Shown in pieces: positions 27,124-36,235 of a stretch of DNA of 64,000 nucleotides (positions are counted from its first letter, which is position 1; the number at the start of each line of letters is the position of its first letter). The DNA is from JANXQG01 sp963804375 (lineage in GTDB: Bacteria > Planctomycetota > Planctomycetia > Pirellulales > Thermoguttaceae). The notes beneath the pieces were generated by a model, which searched no databases, had not been told where the DNA came from, and saw nothing but the letters and a program-made list of their open reading frames with translations. Both the position numbers and the translations under genes were made by a program. The stretch lies in assembly GCA_963804375.1 (NCBI GenBank), contig CAWDQE010000014.1, positions 744,001 to 808,000 on the forward strand, in the 5' to 3' direction.

Positions 27124-27230
27124 GTAGGCCGGAACAAGCTTGCGCAGTTCCGGCACGAATCGACATCAACGCCGGAACTGCGCAAGCTTGTTCCGGCCTA
27201 CATGGCTCATTTTCAATGCGAAGATCAATA
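27124..27230. repeat. Inverted-repeat element, copy B (31-bp arms)
   Basis: Arms at 27124-27154 and 27171-27201, loop 27155-27170, tail to 27230. It differs from copy A (13039-13145) by about one base in the loop, and the 29-nt tail ATGGCTCATTTTCAATGCGA... is identical. Flanks differ, so the unit moves or is copied as a block of about 107 bp. A short motif, ACCATGTACTCATGGTCG, follows at about 27240; it recurs at about 48140. Confidence 0.85.
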
Positions 27231-27369
27231 GTTCGCGCACCATGTACTCATGGTCGGCAGAGCGGCTTTTTGTCGCCGAAGCAAAGGGATCTGCGGCGGT
27301 GACAAAGAAAGCCGCTGCGCGGCATCAGAAAGCGGTAATACATTACCGCACTCCAAATTTAGCTCCCTG

Positions 27370-30300
27370 CTACAACGGTCCGCCGTGCGTACGGTAAGGC
27401 GTCATGTGGTCCGGCTGATCGAGCAGCCAGAATCGCTCCCATTCATCCTGCAACAGACGAAGGTTCTCGGACGTGTAAATCGCTTCCTGCGCCCGTCGAT
27501 TCGAGTCGGGCGCGGTGGATGAATTACCGGGGCCGGGCGCGGGCTTCGGTATCACCGTCGGCACGGGCTGCTGCTGCATGGCCTCGATTACCTTGCGACT
27601 GACGCCCTGCTGCTGCAAGTTGACTGCGTCGCCGGGCTGCAAGGGGGCCGCAAGACCGTGCGAACGAATATGATTGATGATCAGCGCTTCGTCAACGTCG
27701 GCCCGGGTCAGCGCAATGACGTCGGCTATGGTCAGTTTGTGTTTGGGAGCTTCGGCAAGCGGCGACGCGCCCACTCCGGACGGAGCTAACGGTTGGCTGC
27801 TGCCCGCGGCAGGTGCTGGCGCTGCATAGCCGGGCGTTCGAAACGGCGGAGCGACGGTACTGTTGGGATTTGCCGGCGGACTGACGTAGCCGGGGGCAGG
27901 CGAAGAATAACCGTAGGCCGGCGCTGCTGGCGGGGCCGCTCCCGCGCCATAACCTCCAGCCGGAGGGCTGCCGTAGGGACTTGCGACCGGCGTGGAGTAT
28001 GGCGTTGCAGGGCTGCCGGGAGCAGGCTTTGGTGGCGAAGCTGTCGGCGGAGATGCCGGCGCCGCGAAGCCGGGAGTTGTGTAGCCGCCCGGTGCTGGCG
28101 CCGGGATTGTTGCTGCCGGCGTCGTTGCTGCCGGCAGCGTGGGCGGAACGGTCTGCCCGGGGGCCGGGGCATACTCGGGCGCCGGCACGCACGGAACCGC
28201 GTCCCCCGTGTAAGGGACTGGAGAATACGGTAACGGTAAACCGTGACCAAAGAAAGTCCCCAGCGTGCCCAGCACGATCACGCCTAGCGGGGCGTTTACC
28301 CCGCCCGACGGCAGGCAGTAGCGGCAGGTGAGTTCCAATCCTTGCGGCGACCGCCGCAGGGTGGTGATGTCGGGCCGCAAGTGGGGCCGGATCGCCGCGG
28401 ACGACGGCCAGAAGGTCGGATCCAGGTCGTTCTTCGCGCTTGCGCCCGAACGCGGTGAGGCCATAGCCGGCATACGTGGAAACCAGCGGATAGAGAAGCT
28501 CGAAGACCCGCGGCGTATCGCAGTAACCCAGCGCTGCGGGGCCGTTGGGATCGTTCAGCGCAAGGGTCACGCCGGGCAGCGTGGCCAGCGAACGATGGTT
28601 TTTCCGTACCAGGTAGGCCTTCATGGCCGGCATGCTGAGCGTCATCACCATTTCATGATCGGTGATGCAGAACACCGGAGCAAGGGGTTGCCCGGCGATA
28701 TAATAGATCTCTTGCCCGGCGAAACGGCACTTGCGAAACTCGAGCGATTCGCTGCCCCAGTCCCAGATATCGCCTGGGTTCTGATCCTTTGCGCTATTCT
28801 TCTGGGCTGCCTTGCTCTTTTCCTTCGCTGCACAGAGTTTTTCCCAACTGTCGATCAGGGCGGCGCGGTCGCGGACCGACACGACTGCCGTCCAGCCGAA
28901 GAAGATCAACTGGCCTTCGGACGGCGAGTTGTAGAGGCACCACGTATCGCCCACCGACGAGAGTAAGCGGCGGACGTCGACGCCGTATTCTTGCGCGAGT
29001 TTTTCCAGCGCCTTCTGCACGTCGGCGTCAACGCCGGCTTTCCCGTAAGCCGAAACAAACAGCTTGAACATGCGTTCGAGATCGAGCCGCGCGGCCAGGG
29101 CCAGCATGGCATCGCTGGGGATGGGCTCCAGGTCCTTGGCCGCCAGCGGCCGGTCGGCAATCATGTCCAGCAGGCCGCGGGGCCCGCCGTCGGTGGCCAG
29201 GAGCACGCGGTTGATCATGCCGTCGTCTTCCAGTCCGGTCGTCGAGATGAGCGAATCGACGTTATTGAGCCCGAGCACTTCCAGCACGGCAACGGCGTCT
29301 TTTTGCGACGGGGCCAGCGGCAGCAACTTCTCGCGCAGGGCTTTGAGATTCAGGTAGATGGTGCCCGTGCGGCGGGGGACCGGGGTTTGCGCCTGGGCCT
29401 TGGTGAGCCAGGCCGGCGCGGGACTGTTCCAGCGGGCCAAGATGCCTTCCACCGCTTTGTCGCCCACGCCCACGACGAAATACTTGCCGTGGAAGCCGAA
29501 GGTCACGCGATTCTTGTCGCCCGGCTTGGGTGGCGTGTAGCGATACCAGGTCTCGCCGTTGATCTGGATCTGCTCGAACGCGCCGTCTGCCCAGGCCTTC
29601 TTGGCCTTCGTGATATATTGGAGGAACTTCACGAAAAACCGTGTTGCATCGGGCCCCAGGGAGACGACCATGCCGGCGCGGATTTCCATTTCCGGCGAGG
29701 CGCTGGCTTCCGGTTCTTTCTCGGCCGGCTGCTTGCCCAGCGGAAGAAGCACCGGTGGCTTGATAGTTTCGGCTTTCGCGGCCGGTTGGGACGGGGCGAC
29801 TTTGATCTCCTCGATGAAGACGGCCGTCGGATGGGTCAAGAGGGCGCCCAGCCAATCGCCATAATCCTCGACCGGAATGTCGAACTTTGGTTTCGCTGGG
29901 ACGGCCGCCACGGATGGGCCGGCGGGGAGAGGTTGGGGCAAGGGCTTGGGAGTCAGCGACGCGCCGTCGGCCGGACTCTTCGCGGTGGCAGGTGTGGCGG
30001 GTGTCGGCAAGAGTGGGGCAGGGCCGAACGGCGTCATCGTCGATCCGGCAGGTGCAGCCGCCGCGGGAAGCGCCGGCGGCGCTGCGGGGGCTGGCGAAGC
30101 GGGGCCTGGTGGTCCGTATGGGTCCCAGTTGGCCGGCGGCGGGACGATTGGTGTTGCGGCTGGCACCGCGGGGCCTGACGGCTTGTAACTCGTCGCTCCA
30201 GGCGCTGCACCCGCCGTCGGAGGTGCTGGTGCGTAAGTCGCTGGGGGCGCACTTCCCGGCAACATGGCCGGTGCGGCAGTTGCGCCACTCCCGGACGGTG

Positions 30301-30659
30301 CGTAGGTCGCCCCGGCCGGGAGGATGTACACGGGCGGCGGCGCGACGGTTGTGGGTGTCGATGCGGCCATCGCCGCCGCGTCGTCCTGCTTCCGTAAATA
30401 TGCGACAATAACCTTGTTCAGCCCGCCGAAGAAGTCCTGTACTTCCGGCTCAGCGAGCAGTTTCTCCGTCTCGCTGCTGCTGCTGAGCACTGGGCGAGGC
30501 CGTGCCGGCCCAATCGACGTAGAACAGGCACTGCGGCGGCGCAACGTGCGAGATAACCGGATCATCCGGCGCGGGCGGAACCCCAAAGGGCAGACCCTGC
30601 AGACCGGGATCGGCGGCCAGAGCAATGGTCGCCACAAAACACGAGAGAACCGAAGTCAT
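27370..30659 (-). CDS. Large secreted planctomycete protein, paralogue of the preceding gene (frameshifted)
   Basis: From ATG 30659 (SD GGAGG) the signal peptide MTSVLSCFVATIALAADPGL and following residues closely match the neighbour. The same +1 shift occurs at the equivalent place (about 30486-30494), continuing SSSSETEKLLAEPEVQDFF. A long Pro/Ala/Gly linker (about 240 residues) precedes the roughly 500-residue secreted domain (GFHGKYFVVGVGDKAVEGIL). Another shift near 28440-28450 leads to NDLDPTFWPSSAAIRPHL and a second Pro/Ala/Tyr-rich linker. The end is the helical motif DVIALTRADVDEALIINHI and a short tail (LDQPDHMTPYRTHGGPL). It lacks the BON, beta-rich and thioredoxin parts of its paralogue. 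Function unknown. The two genes probably arose by tandem duplication. Confidence 0.6.
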
Positions 30660-30819
30660 GACAGTGCTCCTCCGTGGCAGTGAATGACGAAGCGGGACGA
30701 ATGAGACGCAGTATACGACACTTGAACTAGCGGGTACATTATTGTCAAGACCAAATCTGCCCACGATGTGCAACTTCAGAACTCGTGCGTCGGGCTTTAA
30801 CATCAATCCGAGGTGAAAT

Positions 30820-31539
30820 GTGCCCGATCAGCGCAGGCATCGCGGCCCGCATCCCGACGATCTCCGGCTCTTCGGAGCGGACGCTTTGCCGGCGTTGCAA
30901 ACGGCGGTTGCGGAGCTCGCCTGGCTCTTGACGCGCGGCTACCCGCACGAGTCGAGTCTCAAGCTGGTGGGCGATCGGCACGCCCTGGAGTCGCGGCAAC
31001 GGTTGGCCGTATCGCGCTGCACGTCGAGCGATGCGGATGTCGCGCGCCGCCAGCAGCGGAGGGTCGCGCCGCAGTCGTTGGCCGGCTGCCGGATCGAGCT
31101 CGACGGCTACAACGTGTTGACGACGATCGAAGCGGCGCTTTCCGGTGGAGTTCTCCTCTTGGCCCGCGACGGCGCCTTGCGCGACATGGCCAGCATGCAC
31201 GGCAGCTACCGCAAGGTCGACGAAACGCAGCCGGCCCTGGAACTCATCGGGCAAACCCTGGCCGGGTTCGGTGTCAGCGAGGCACTCTGGCTGCTGGACC
31301 GGCCGGTTTCCAACAGCGGGCGGCTGAAGAAAATCATCGAGGACCTGGCCGCCGAGCGGGGCTGGACCTGGCAGGTTGAACTGGTGCACGACCCGGACGC
31401 CGAACTGGCCCAATCCGATGCAATCGTGGCCACGGCCGACAGCGGGATCCTCGATCTCTGCGGGACGTGGTTCAATCTTGCACGGGAGACCGTGGAAAGG
31501 CACGTGGCGGGCGCGTGGATTCTGGATTTTCAAATCTGA
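30820..31539 (+). CDS. DUF434 family protein
   Basis: This 239-residue soluble protein has the family's arrangement: an N-terminal helical region (ALPALQTAVAELAWLLTRGYP), the motif ELDGYNVLTTIEAAL, then LARDGALRDMASMHGSYRKV, and a C-terminal Rossmann-like part with WLLDRPVSNSGRL and SDAIVATADSGILD. The pattern of Asp residues suggests a PIN/Toprim-like nuclease fold, but activity is unproven. GTG start with GAGGTG in front. It converges with the SulP gene and their 3' ends overlap by 10 bp. Confidence 0.75.
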   Translation: MPDQRRHRGPHPDDLRLFGADALPALQTAVAELAWLLTRGYPHESSLKLVGDRHALESRQRLAVSRCTSSDADVARRQQRRVAPQSLAGCRIELDGYNVLTTIEAALSGGVLLLARDGALRDMASMHGSYRKVDETQPALELIGQTLAGFGVSEALWLLDRPVSNSGRLKKIIEDLAAERGWTWQVELVHDPDAELAQSDAIVATADSGILDLCGTWFNLARETVERHVAGAWILDFQI

Positions 31540-33353
31540 TAATAAAACACCTCGCTGGGCGGCTCCGGCGGGCTGCGACGCGGACAATGGTCGCAAATGT
31601 CGTCGCCCAACAGGTCGTAGGCGTGGCGGACGGCGGCAAGGGTCGCGGAACCGAGCCGCGCGGGATCTTCCAAGAAAATGTGGTCGGCCGAGAGGAACTC
31701 CTCGAAACGCAGATTTCGCATCGCCTGGGCGAAGTCGGGCCGCACGCCGCACAGCAATACGGTCACCTTCTTGGCCCGCATTTCGACGATGAAATGCTGG
31801 AGCCGCTCCATACAGACGATGTCCGGATTCCGCGTCCGCTTCACCCGCAGCACGATGATGCGCAAATCCGCGCGTTCGCGGAGGCTGTCGAAATAGCGGT
31901 CCAACTCCGGCGCGGCCCCGAAAAAGAATTCGCCCTCCAGGTCCAAGACCACCATCCGCGTGCAACACGGATCGGTGGGCTGGCGGTCGCGAATCACACG
32001 GTCCGCGCCGATGGTCAACTCGCCAGCTTGCAATCGGGCGGCGCGGGGAACGAACATCAGAATCGACAAGCCGACGCCGATCAGGATCGAGAACTCGACC
32101 CCAATCAGCACGGCCGACAAGGCCGTGGCCAGGACCAATAAGGCATCGAAGCGGCTCGCCCGCACGGCGTGCAGGATCCGCCGGTGATCGATCAGGCCTG
32201 CCGCGGTCACCAGCAGGATGCCCGCCAGGGCCGCCTTGGGAATGAACCTGGCCAGCAGCCCGAAAAGACAAACCACGAGAGCCACGGCCCCAGCGGCAAA
32301 GACCCCCGACCAGCGCGTCACCGCGCCGGACTGATAATTGATCCACGAGCGGGTCAGCGATCCGGACCCGGGCAGGCATCGGAAGAACCCGCCGCAGACA
32401 TTGGCCAGCCCCTCGGCCAGGCACTGGCGATTGTAATCCAACGGCTGGCGGGTCTGGTGCGCAATTGCCTCGGCAATCGAGAGGGCTTCCAGCAAGCCCA
32501 AGCAGGCTACCGCCAAGGCGCTGCCCGACATTTCGCGGATCCAATCGAGTTGGAACCGGGGAATCTGCGGCATGGGAAGACCTGGTGGGATTTCGCCGAG
32601 CACGGCAACCGGCCGACCCGGACCCAGAGTACTGGGTGCCCTACCGGGCGCCCCGTCGCCCGTCGCATGCGCCCAGCCCAGCAAGGCGACCACGGTCGCC
32701 GCAATCGCCAGTGCCATGAGCATGTCGAAACGCGGCAGGTGATACTTCCGCGTGATCTTCCGCAGGATTACCACGAGCAAGGCCGTTCCCAGGCCGGTCG
32801 CCAAGGCCCGCGGGTTTACGCCGCCCTGGGTAAGCGTCAGCCAGAGCCGCACGAGGATATGTTCCTGGCGCGTCCCCTGTTCCTTCAGTCCCAGCAGGTT
32901 CCCCATCTGGCTCACGGCGATGAGGAATCCGGCCCCAGCCATGAAACCGATCACGACCGATGCGGAAATGTATCGCGTCAGGTCGCCCAGCCGGCAGACC
33001 GCCACGAGGATCTGGATTCCGCCAGCCATCACCGCCAGCAGGAATGTGGCTTCGTAGGCATCCGACGGGTCGGGGTTGGGGCTGGTGGCCAAGAATGCCA
33101 AGGCGCTGAACGTCACCAGGGAAATGGCGTTGGTCGGGCCGTTGATCAAATGCGCCGACGACCCGAAAATCGAGGCCACGGCCGTGACGATGATCGCCGA
33201 ATAGAGCCCGTAACGCGGGTCGATCCCGGCGATCAGGGCATAGGCCATCGCCTGGGGAACGGCGATCGCCGCCACGGTCAGACCGGCGACCAGGTCCCGC
33301 CGAGCGTAGCTCCACGAGTAGCGGGGGGAAGTTGTGCTTGGTGCTTTGCGCAT
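31530..33353 (-). CDS. SulP family anion transporter with STAS domain
   Basis: This 607-residue inner-membrane protein has about 11-14 hydrophobic segments. The N-terminus has the SulP signature region DLVAGLTVAAIAVPQAMAYA followed by GLYSAIIVTAVASIFGSS. The central consensus is AEGLANVCGGFFRCLPGSGS. The last ~130 residues form a STAS domain (MVVLDLEGEFFFGAAPELDRY, VLRVKRTRNPDIVCMERLQ). Such proteins carry sulfate, bicarbonate or similar anions; the substrate cannot be told. No operon partner on the same strand is evident, although the CE15 gene lies 43 bp upstream. Confidence 0.9.
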   Translation of the reverse strand: MRKAPSTTSPRYSWSYARRDLVAGLTVAAIAVPQAMAYALIAGIDPRYGLYSAIIVTAVASIFGSSAHLINGPTNAISLVTFSALAFLATSPNPDPSDAYEATFLLAVMAGGIQILVAVCRLGDLTRYISASVVIGFMAGAGFLIAVSQMGNLLGLKEQGTRQEHILVRLWLTLTQGGVNPRALATGLGTALLVVILRKITRKYHLPRFDMLMALAIAATVVALLGWAHATGDGAPGRAPSTLGPGRPVAVLGEIPPGLPMPQIPRFQLDWIREMSGSALAVACLGLLEALSIAEAIAHQTRQPLDYNRQCLAEGLANVCGGFFRCLPGSGSLTRSWINYQSGAVTRWSGVFAAGAVALVVCLFGLLARFIPKAALAGILLVTAAGLIDHRRILHAVRASRFDALLVLATALSAVLIGVEFSILIGVGLSILMFVPRAARLQAGELTIGADRVIRDRQPTDPCCTRMVVLDLEGEFFFGAAPELDRYFDSLRERADLRIIVLRVKRTRNPDIVCMERLQHFIVEMRAKKVTVLLCGVRPDFAQAMRNLRFEEFLSADHIFLEDPARLGSATLAAVRHAYDLLGDDICDHCPRRSPPEPPSEVFYYQI

Positions 33354-33396
33354 AAGGGCAAACTATACACGCCGGCTTGCAAAACCTCCACACCAG

Positions 33397-34719
33397 TTAA
33401 TGTGCCCGCTCGTTTGCCTTGAAATTCCGATCCGCACAGTCCAGATACCGCTGCCAGTCGTAATCCGTCACGTCGTGTTTGCCGTGGCGGATGTGATAGG
33501 AAATCGTGCCCGCGACCGGGTGTTCGACGGCGGGCATGTCGGCGGCGGGCAGTCCTGTGGCGCCCAGCAGGCGATAGACGGGATCGGCGCCCTTGGCCGA
33601 AAGAAACTCGCCATGCGGGTCGGCCCAGCGGTCTTCTTCGGCACTGGCCACGTAAAGTGGCCGCGGGGCGACCAGGGCCATGAGCATGTGCTGATCGACC
33701 GGCAGATCGCCGACGTGGAAGGCGTATTTGCGGTAATTCTTGCAGAACCAGTGGGGGAACGACGTGGTGATGCGGGCCGGCGTCTCGCCGAACTGCCGCC
33801 GTGCCAGCGAAGCCCCGCCGCAGCCCGAATCGTTGGAGATGACCAGCGCAAAGCGCTCGTCGCATGCGCCCGCCCAGAGGGCCGTCTTGCCCAGGCGCGA
33901 ATGGCCGATGAGGGCCACGTGCCGGGCGTCGACGTCTCGGTCGGTTTCCAGGTAATCCATGATCCGGCTCAGGCCCCAGGCCCAGGCGGCAATCGCGCCC
34001 CACTCGTCGTCGGCCGGCGCGCTTTGACCGCTCTTCAAGTAGATCTGCCGCACACCGAGGCGCAGGCCGTCGGGCATGTCGGGTTCGATCTCGCCGTACC
34101 AGGCCGTCGCCACGCCGTATCCCCGCGCGAGGATCTTCTCGACCGGCCAGCGACTGGAGTTCGCCCCGCGCGCCTTGGCAACCTCCTCGTCCATCGGCAT
34201 GCCGGGTTGCTGGCTGCCAAGCTTCTGGACGTGCGAAGGCGTGATGCCCGGGTCGGAGTGGATCGTGTGGTTGCCGTCGAAATTCAAGCCGAGGAAAACG
34301 GGGCTTGGACCACGGGGTTTCTTGGGGAGATAGATGAGCAAAGGGATTGATTGCCCTACTTTTTTTGGCGGGGGCGAGAGAAAAATCGTAACCTCTTTGC
34401 GGATAGCTGTGCCACCCAGGGCGTTCCGATCGACCGAGCTGACCACGAACGCCATCTCCCGCTCTTTATCGGGCTTTCCGGGCGCTTTGCCATACACGTA
34501 CTGTTCGAACAAGCGGACTACCTCCGGGCGACGTTTTTCCCGCCAGGTTGCGGCGTCGGTCACGCGCTGTCCGTCGTTGAGCACGAGCGGATCGGGCAGC
34601 GTGTATTGCGGCACTTTGGCTTCCTCGTAATTGGGAGGCGGCACGCTTTGGCCCGGCAGTGCCGAGGCGAGAAGGGCCAGTGCCGAAGCAGAGAAAACGA
34701 TTCGCAGGCGGAGTTTCAT
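33397..34719 (-). CDS. Secreted CE15-like glucuronoyl esterase
   Basis: This 440-residue protein has a cleavable signal peptide (MKLRLRIVFSASALALLASA). The alpha/beta-hydrolase core has the CE15 nucleophile motif GHSRLGKTALWAGA, then NDSGCGGASL, and near the end RHGKHDVTDYDWQRYLDCA supplying the catalytic His. The region NFDGNHTIHSDPGI is also typical. CE15 enzymes cut ester bonds between lignin and glucuronoxylan; planctomycetes carry many relatives. No other carbohydrate-active gene is adjacent, so the actual substrate is open. Confidence 0.85.
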   Translation of the reverse strand: MKLRLRIVFSASALALLASALPGQSVPPPNYEEAKVPQYTLPDPLVLNDGQRVTDAATWREKRRPEVVRLFEQYVYGKAPGKPDKEREMAFVVSSVDRNALGGTAIRKEVTIFLSPPPKKVGQSIPLLIYLPKKPRGPSPVFLGLNFDGNHTIHSDPGITPSHVQKLGSQQPGMPMDEEVAKARGANSSRWPVEKILARGYGVATAWYGEIEPDMPDGLRLGVRQIYLKSGQSAPADDEWGAIAAWAWGLSRIMDYLETDRDVDARHVALIGHSRLGKTALWAGACDERFALVISNDSGCGGASLARRQFGETPARITTSFPHWFCKNYRKYAFHVGDLPVDQHMLMALVAPRPLYVASAEEDRWADPHGEFLSAKGADPVYRLLGATGLPAADMPAVEHPVAGTISYHIRHGKHDVTDYDWQRYLDCADRNFKANERAH

Positions 34720-35312
34720 GGCAATTCCTCACAGAGAAAACGGCAGTTTGACCCTTTATCTTAGCAGAAGTGCCGCCGCGAGGCCAAGAAACAGGTCGGG
34801 AAGAAATGCCGGCCCCGATGGCAAGGGGGGTTGAGTTTGCTGGTTAGCAAGAGATTGTTGGCGGTTTTTTGTGTCCCGGAACCCCTATATCCGGTAAACT
34901 TTTCCTGCCTTTCGCACCTGGAAAACTCTGCGTAAGAGGAGCAGTAAACCTTTTGGCGAAAATAGTTTCCGTGCGTTCAAGGGGCTTTGGCAGGGTTGCC
35001 GATACGGTTAGTGACCCTTAGCGAATTGCGCGTGCCGCGGTGGCACGCTGCGAGGGCGCGTCGGGAACCGAATCGGGTACGTCTCGAACCATGGAATGGT
35101 TCGACGGTCCCTGGCGCCGTAACCGTGCGAACTGGAGGAGCTTACCCGCGTTCCCACTTCAGCGGAGACCGGCAAACACGCCTGAGTCGGTTCTGACCCA
35201 TGGGAGAACCCGCCGTGCGCGACGGATTGCTTCCTGACACGGACATTCCGCGTTTGAGGTCGCCGCCAGGGGAAGAAGCACCGACAGTCCATTGTAAAGG
35301 AGTTGTTGCTCA
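34720..35312. other. Long gene-free region before the Cys-rich gene
   Basis: About 590 bp with no credible gene. The first part, near 34860, has a T-run. The second half contains two good hairpins (35030-35048 and 35084-35104). It must hold divergent promoters for the esterase and the Cys-rich gene; I cannot name a specific -10/-35 pair. Confidence 0.5.
35030..35104 (+). promoter_or_regulatory. Possible structured 5' leader of the Cys-rich gene
   Basis: Two hairpins lie about 210-280 bp before the start: GCGTGCC/GGCACGC (7 bp, loop GCGGT) at 35030-35048 and TCGAACCA/TGGTTCGA (8 bp, loop TGGAA) at 35084-35104. They might be part of a structured leader or protein-binding sites. I do not recognise a known riboswitch. 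Confidence 0.3.
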
Positions 35313-36062
35313 ATGAGAACCAAGATTTTGTTTGGAACGCTGCTGTTGAGCGTCGCCCTCTGCAGCCCGGGGTTCAGTGCTTGTGGTTGCTGCCCGGAAC
35401 CGGCCTGCTGTGCGAAGCCGGCCTGCTGCGAGAAGGCCTGCGGCTGCGAGACGACTTGCTGCCAGCGGATTACGCCAGTTCACGATTTGTTCTGCGGCCT
35501 GAAGGACCTGTTTGCCTGCAAGCGCTGCTGCAAGTGCGAGACCTGCGGCCCGGTGAAGGCCTGCTGTGCTCCGGAACCGGCTTGCTGTGCGAAGCCCGCC
35601 TGCTGCGAGAAGCCGGCCTGCTGCGAGAAGCCGGCCTGCTGTGAGAAGCCGGCTTGCTGCGAGAAGGCTTGCGGCTGCTGCGCGAGGCCGTGCTGCCACC
35701 TGATCAAGCGCTGCTGCGCTCCGGTCTGTGGCGAGAAGGCTTGCGGCTGCTGCGAGAAGCCGGCCTGCTGTGCGAAGCCGGCCTGCTGTGAGAAGCCCGC
35801 TTGCTGCGAGAAGGCCTGTGGCTGCGGCTGCGAGAAGAAGTGCTGCCGTCATCCTCTGGCTGACCTGTGCAATGCCATCTTCACCGTGAAGTGCCGGACC
35901 TGCTGCGCCAGCTCCTGCTGTGCGGAAGGTTGCGGTTGCGGTTGCGGCGGCGCTGCCCCCGCGGCTCCGGCTGCGGCTCCGGCGGCTGCCCCGGCTGCTG
36001 CCCCGAAGGCCCTGCCCGAGGCGCCCAAGCCGAACAAGACCAGCAGCGATGAGTCGGCCTGA
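35313..36062 (+). CDS. Secreted Cys-Cys repeat protein
   Basis: This 249-residue protein has a signal peptide (MRTKILFGTLLLSVALCSPG, cleavage near FSA-CG). About 60 residues are Cys, mostly as pairs in short repeats KPACCE/KPACCA/KACGCC. Two spacer segments, VHDLFCGLKDLF and HPLADLCNAIF, break the repeats. The tail is Ala/Pro-rich and ends KPNKTSSDESA. AAAGGAG precedes the ATG at ribosome-binding distance, and a strong terminator follows, so this is a single-gene unit. The repeats could bind metals or form disulfide-linked cell-surface material; both are inference. The coding repeats are nearly identical at DNA level, showing recent expansion. Confidence 0.85.
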   Translation: MRTKILFGTLLLSVALCSPGFSACGCCPEPACCAKPACCEKACGCETTCCQRITPVHDLFCGLKDLFACKRCCKCETCGPVKACCAPEPACCAKPACCEKPACCEKPACCEKPACCEKACGCCARPCCHLIKRCCAPVCGEKACGCCEKPACCAKPACCEKPACCEKACGCGCEKKCCRHPLADLCNAIFTVKCRTCCASSCCAEGCGCGCGGAAPAAPAAAPAAAPAAAPKALPEAPKPNKTSSDESA

Positions 36063-36098
36063 GCCCGGCACTGTCTGCTAGTACGATGATCACTGATG

Positions 36099-36134
36099 AA
36101 CCTGCCCGGGAGCAATCCCGGGCAGGTTGTTTTT
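36099..36134 (+). terminator. Rho-independent terminator
   Basis: A perfect 13-bp stem (AACCTGCCCGGGA / TCCCGGGCAGGTT) with loop GCAA is followed by GTTTTTT. It lies 37 bp past the Cys-rich gene stop. Confidence 0.92.
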
Positions 36135-36190
36135 TGAAGGATGAGGGGTGAAGGACGAAGGCCACCCTGGCACGCGCCGCCTTTCCCCGC

Positions 36191-36235
36191 TATACTGACG
36201 ACCATTCATCCTTCATCCTTCATCCTTCATCCTTC
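36191..36235 (+). promoter_or_regulatory. hemE leader: TATACT box and heptamer tandem repeat
   Basis: TATACT at 36191-36196 resembles a -10 box. From 36205 the heptamer TTCATCC repeats four times (to 36232) and a fifth partial copy runs into the hemE ATG. No Shine-Dalgarno sequence is visible before the start. Confidence 0.4.

Noticed and set aside
30745..32544. 599-codon minus-strand frame
   Set aside because: It crosses the DUF434 gene in antisense and the SulP gene in a wrong frame; no motif.
35084..35104. GGTTCGA hairpin considered as a tRNA T-arm
   Set aside because: No acceptor, D or anticodon stem could be fitted around it.
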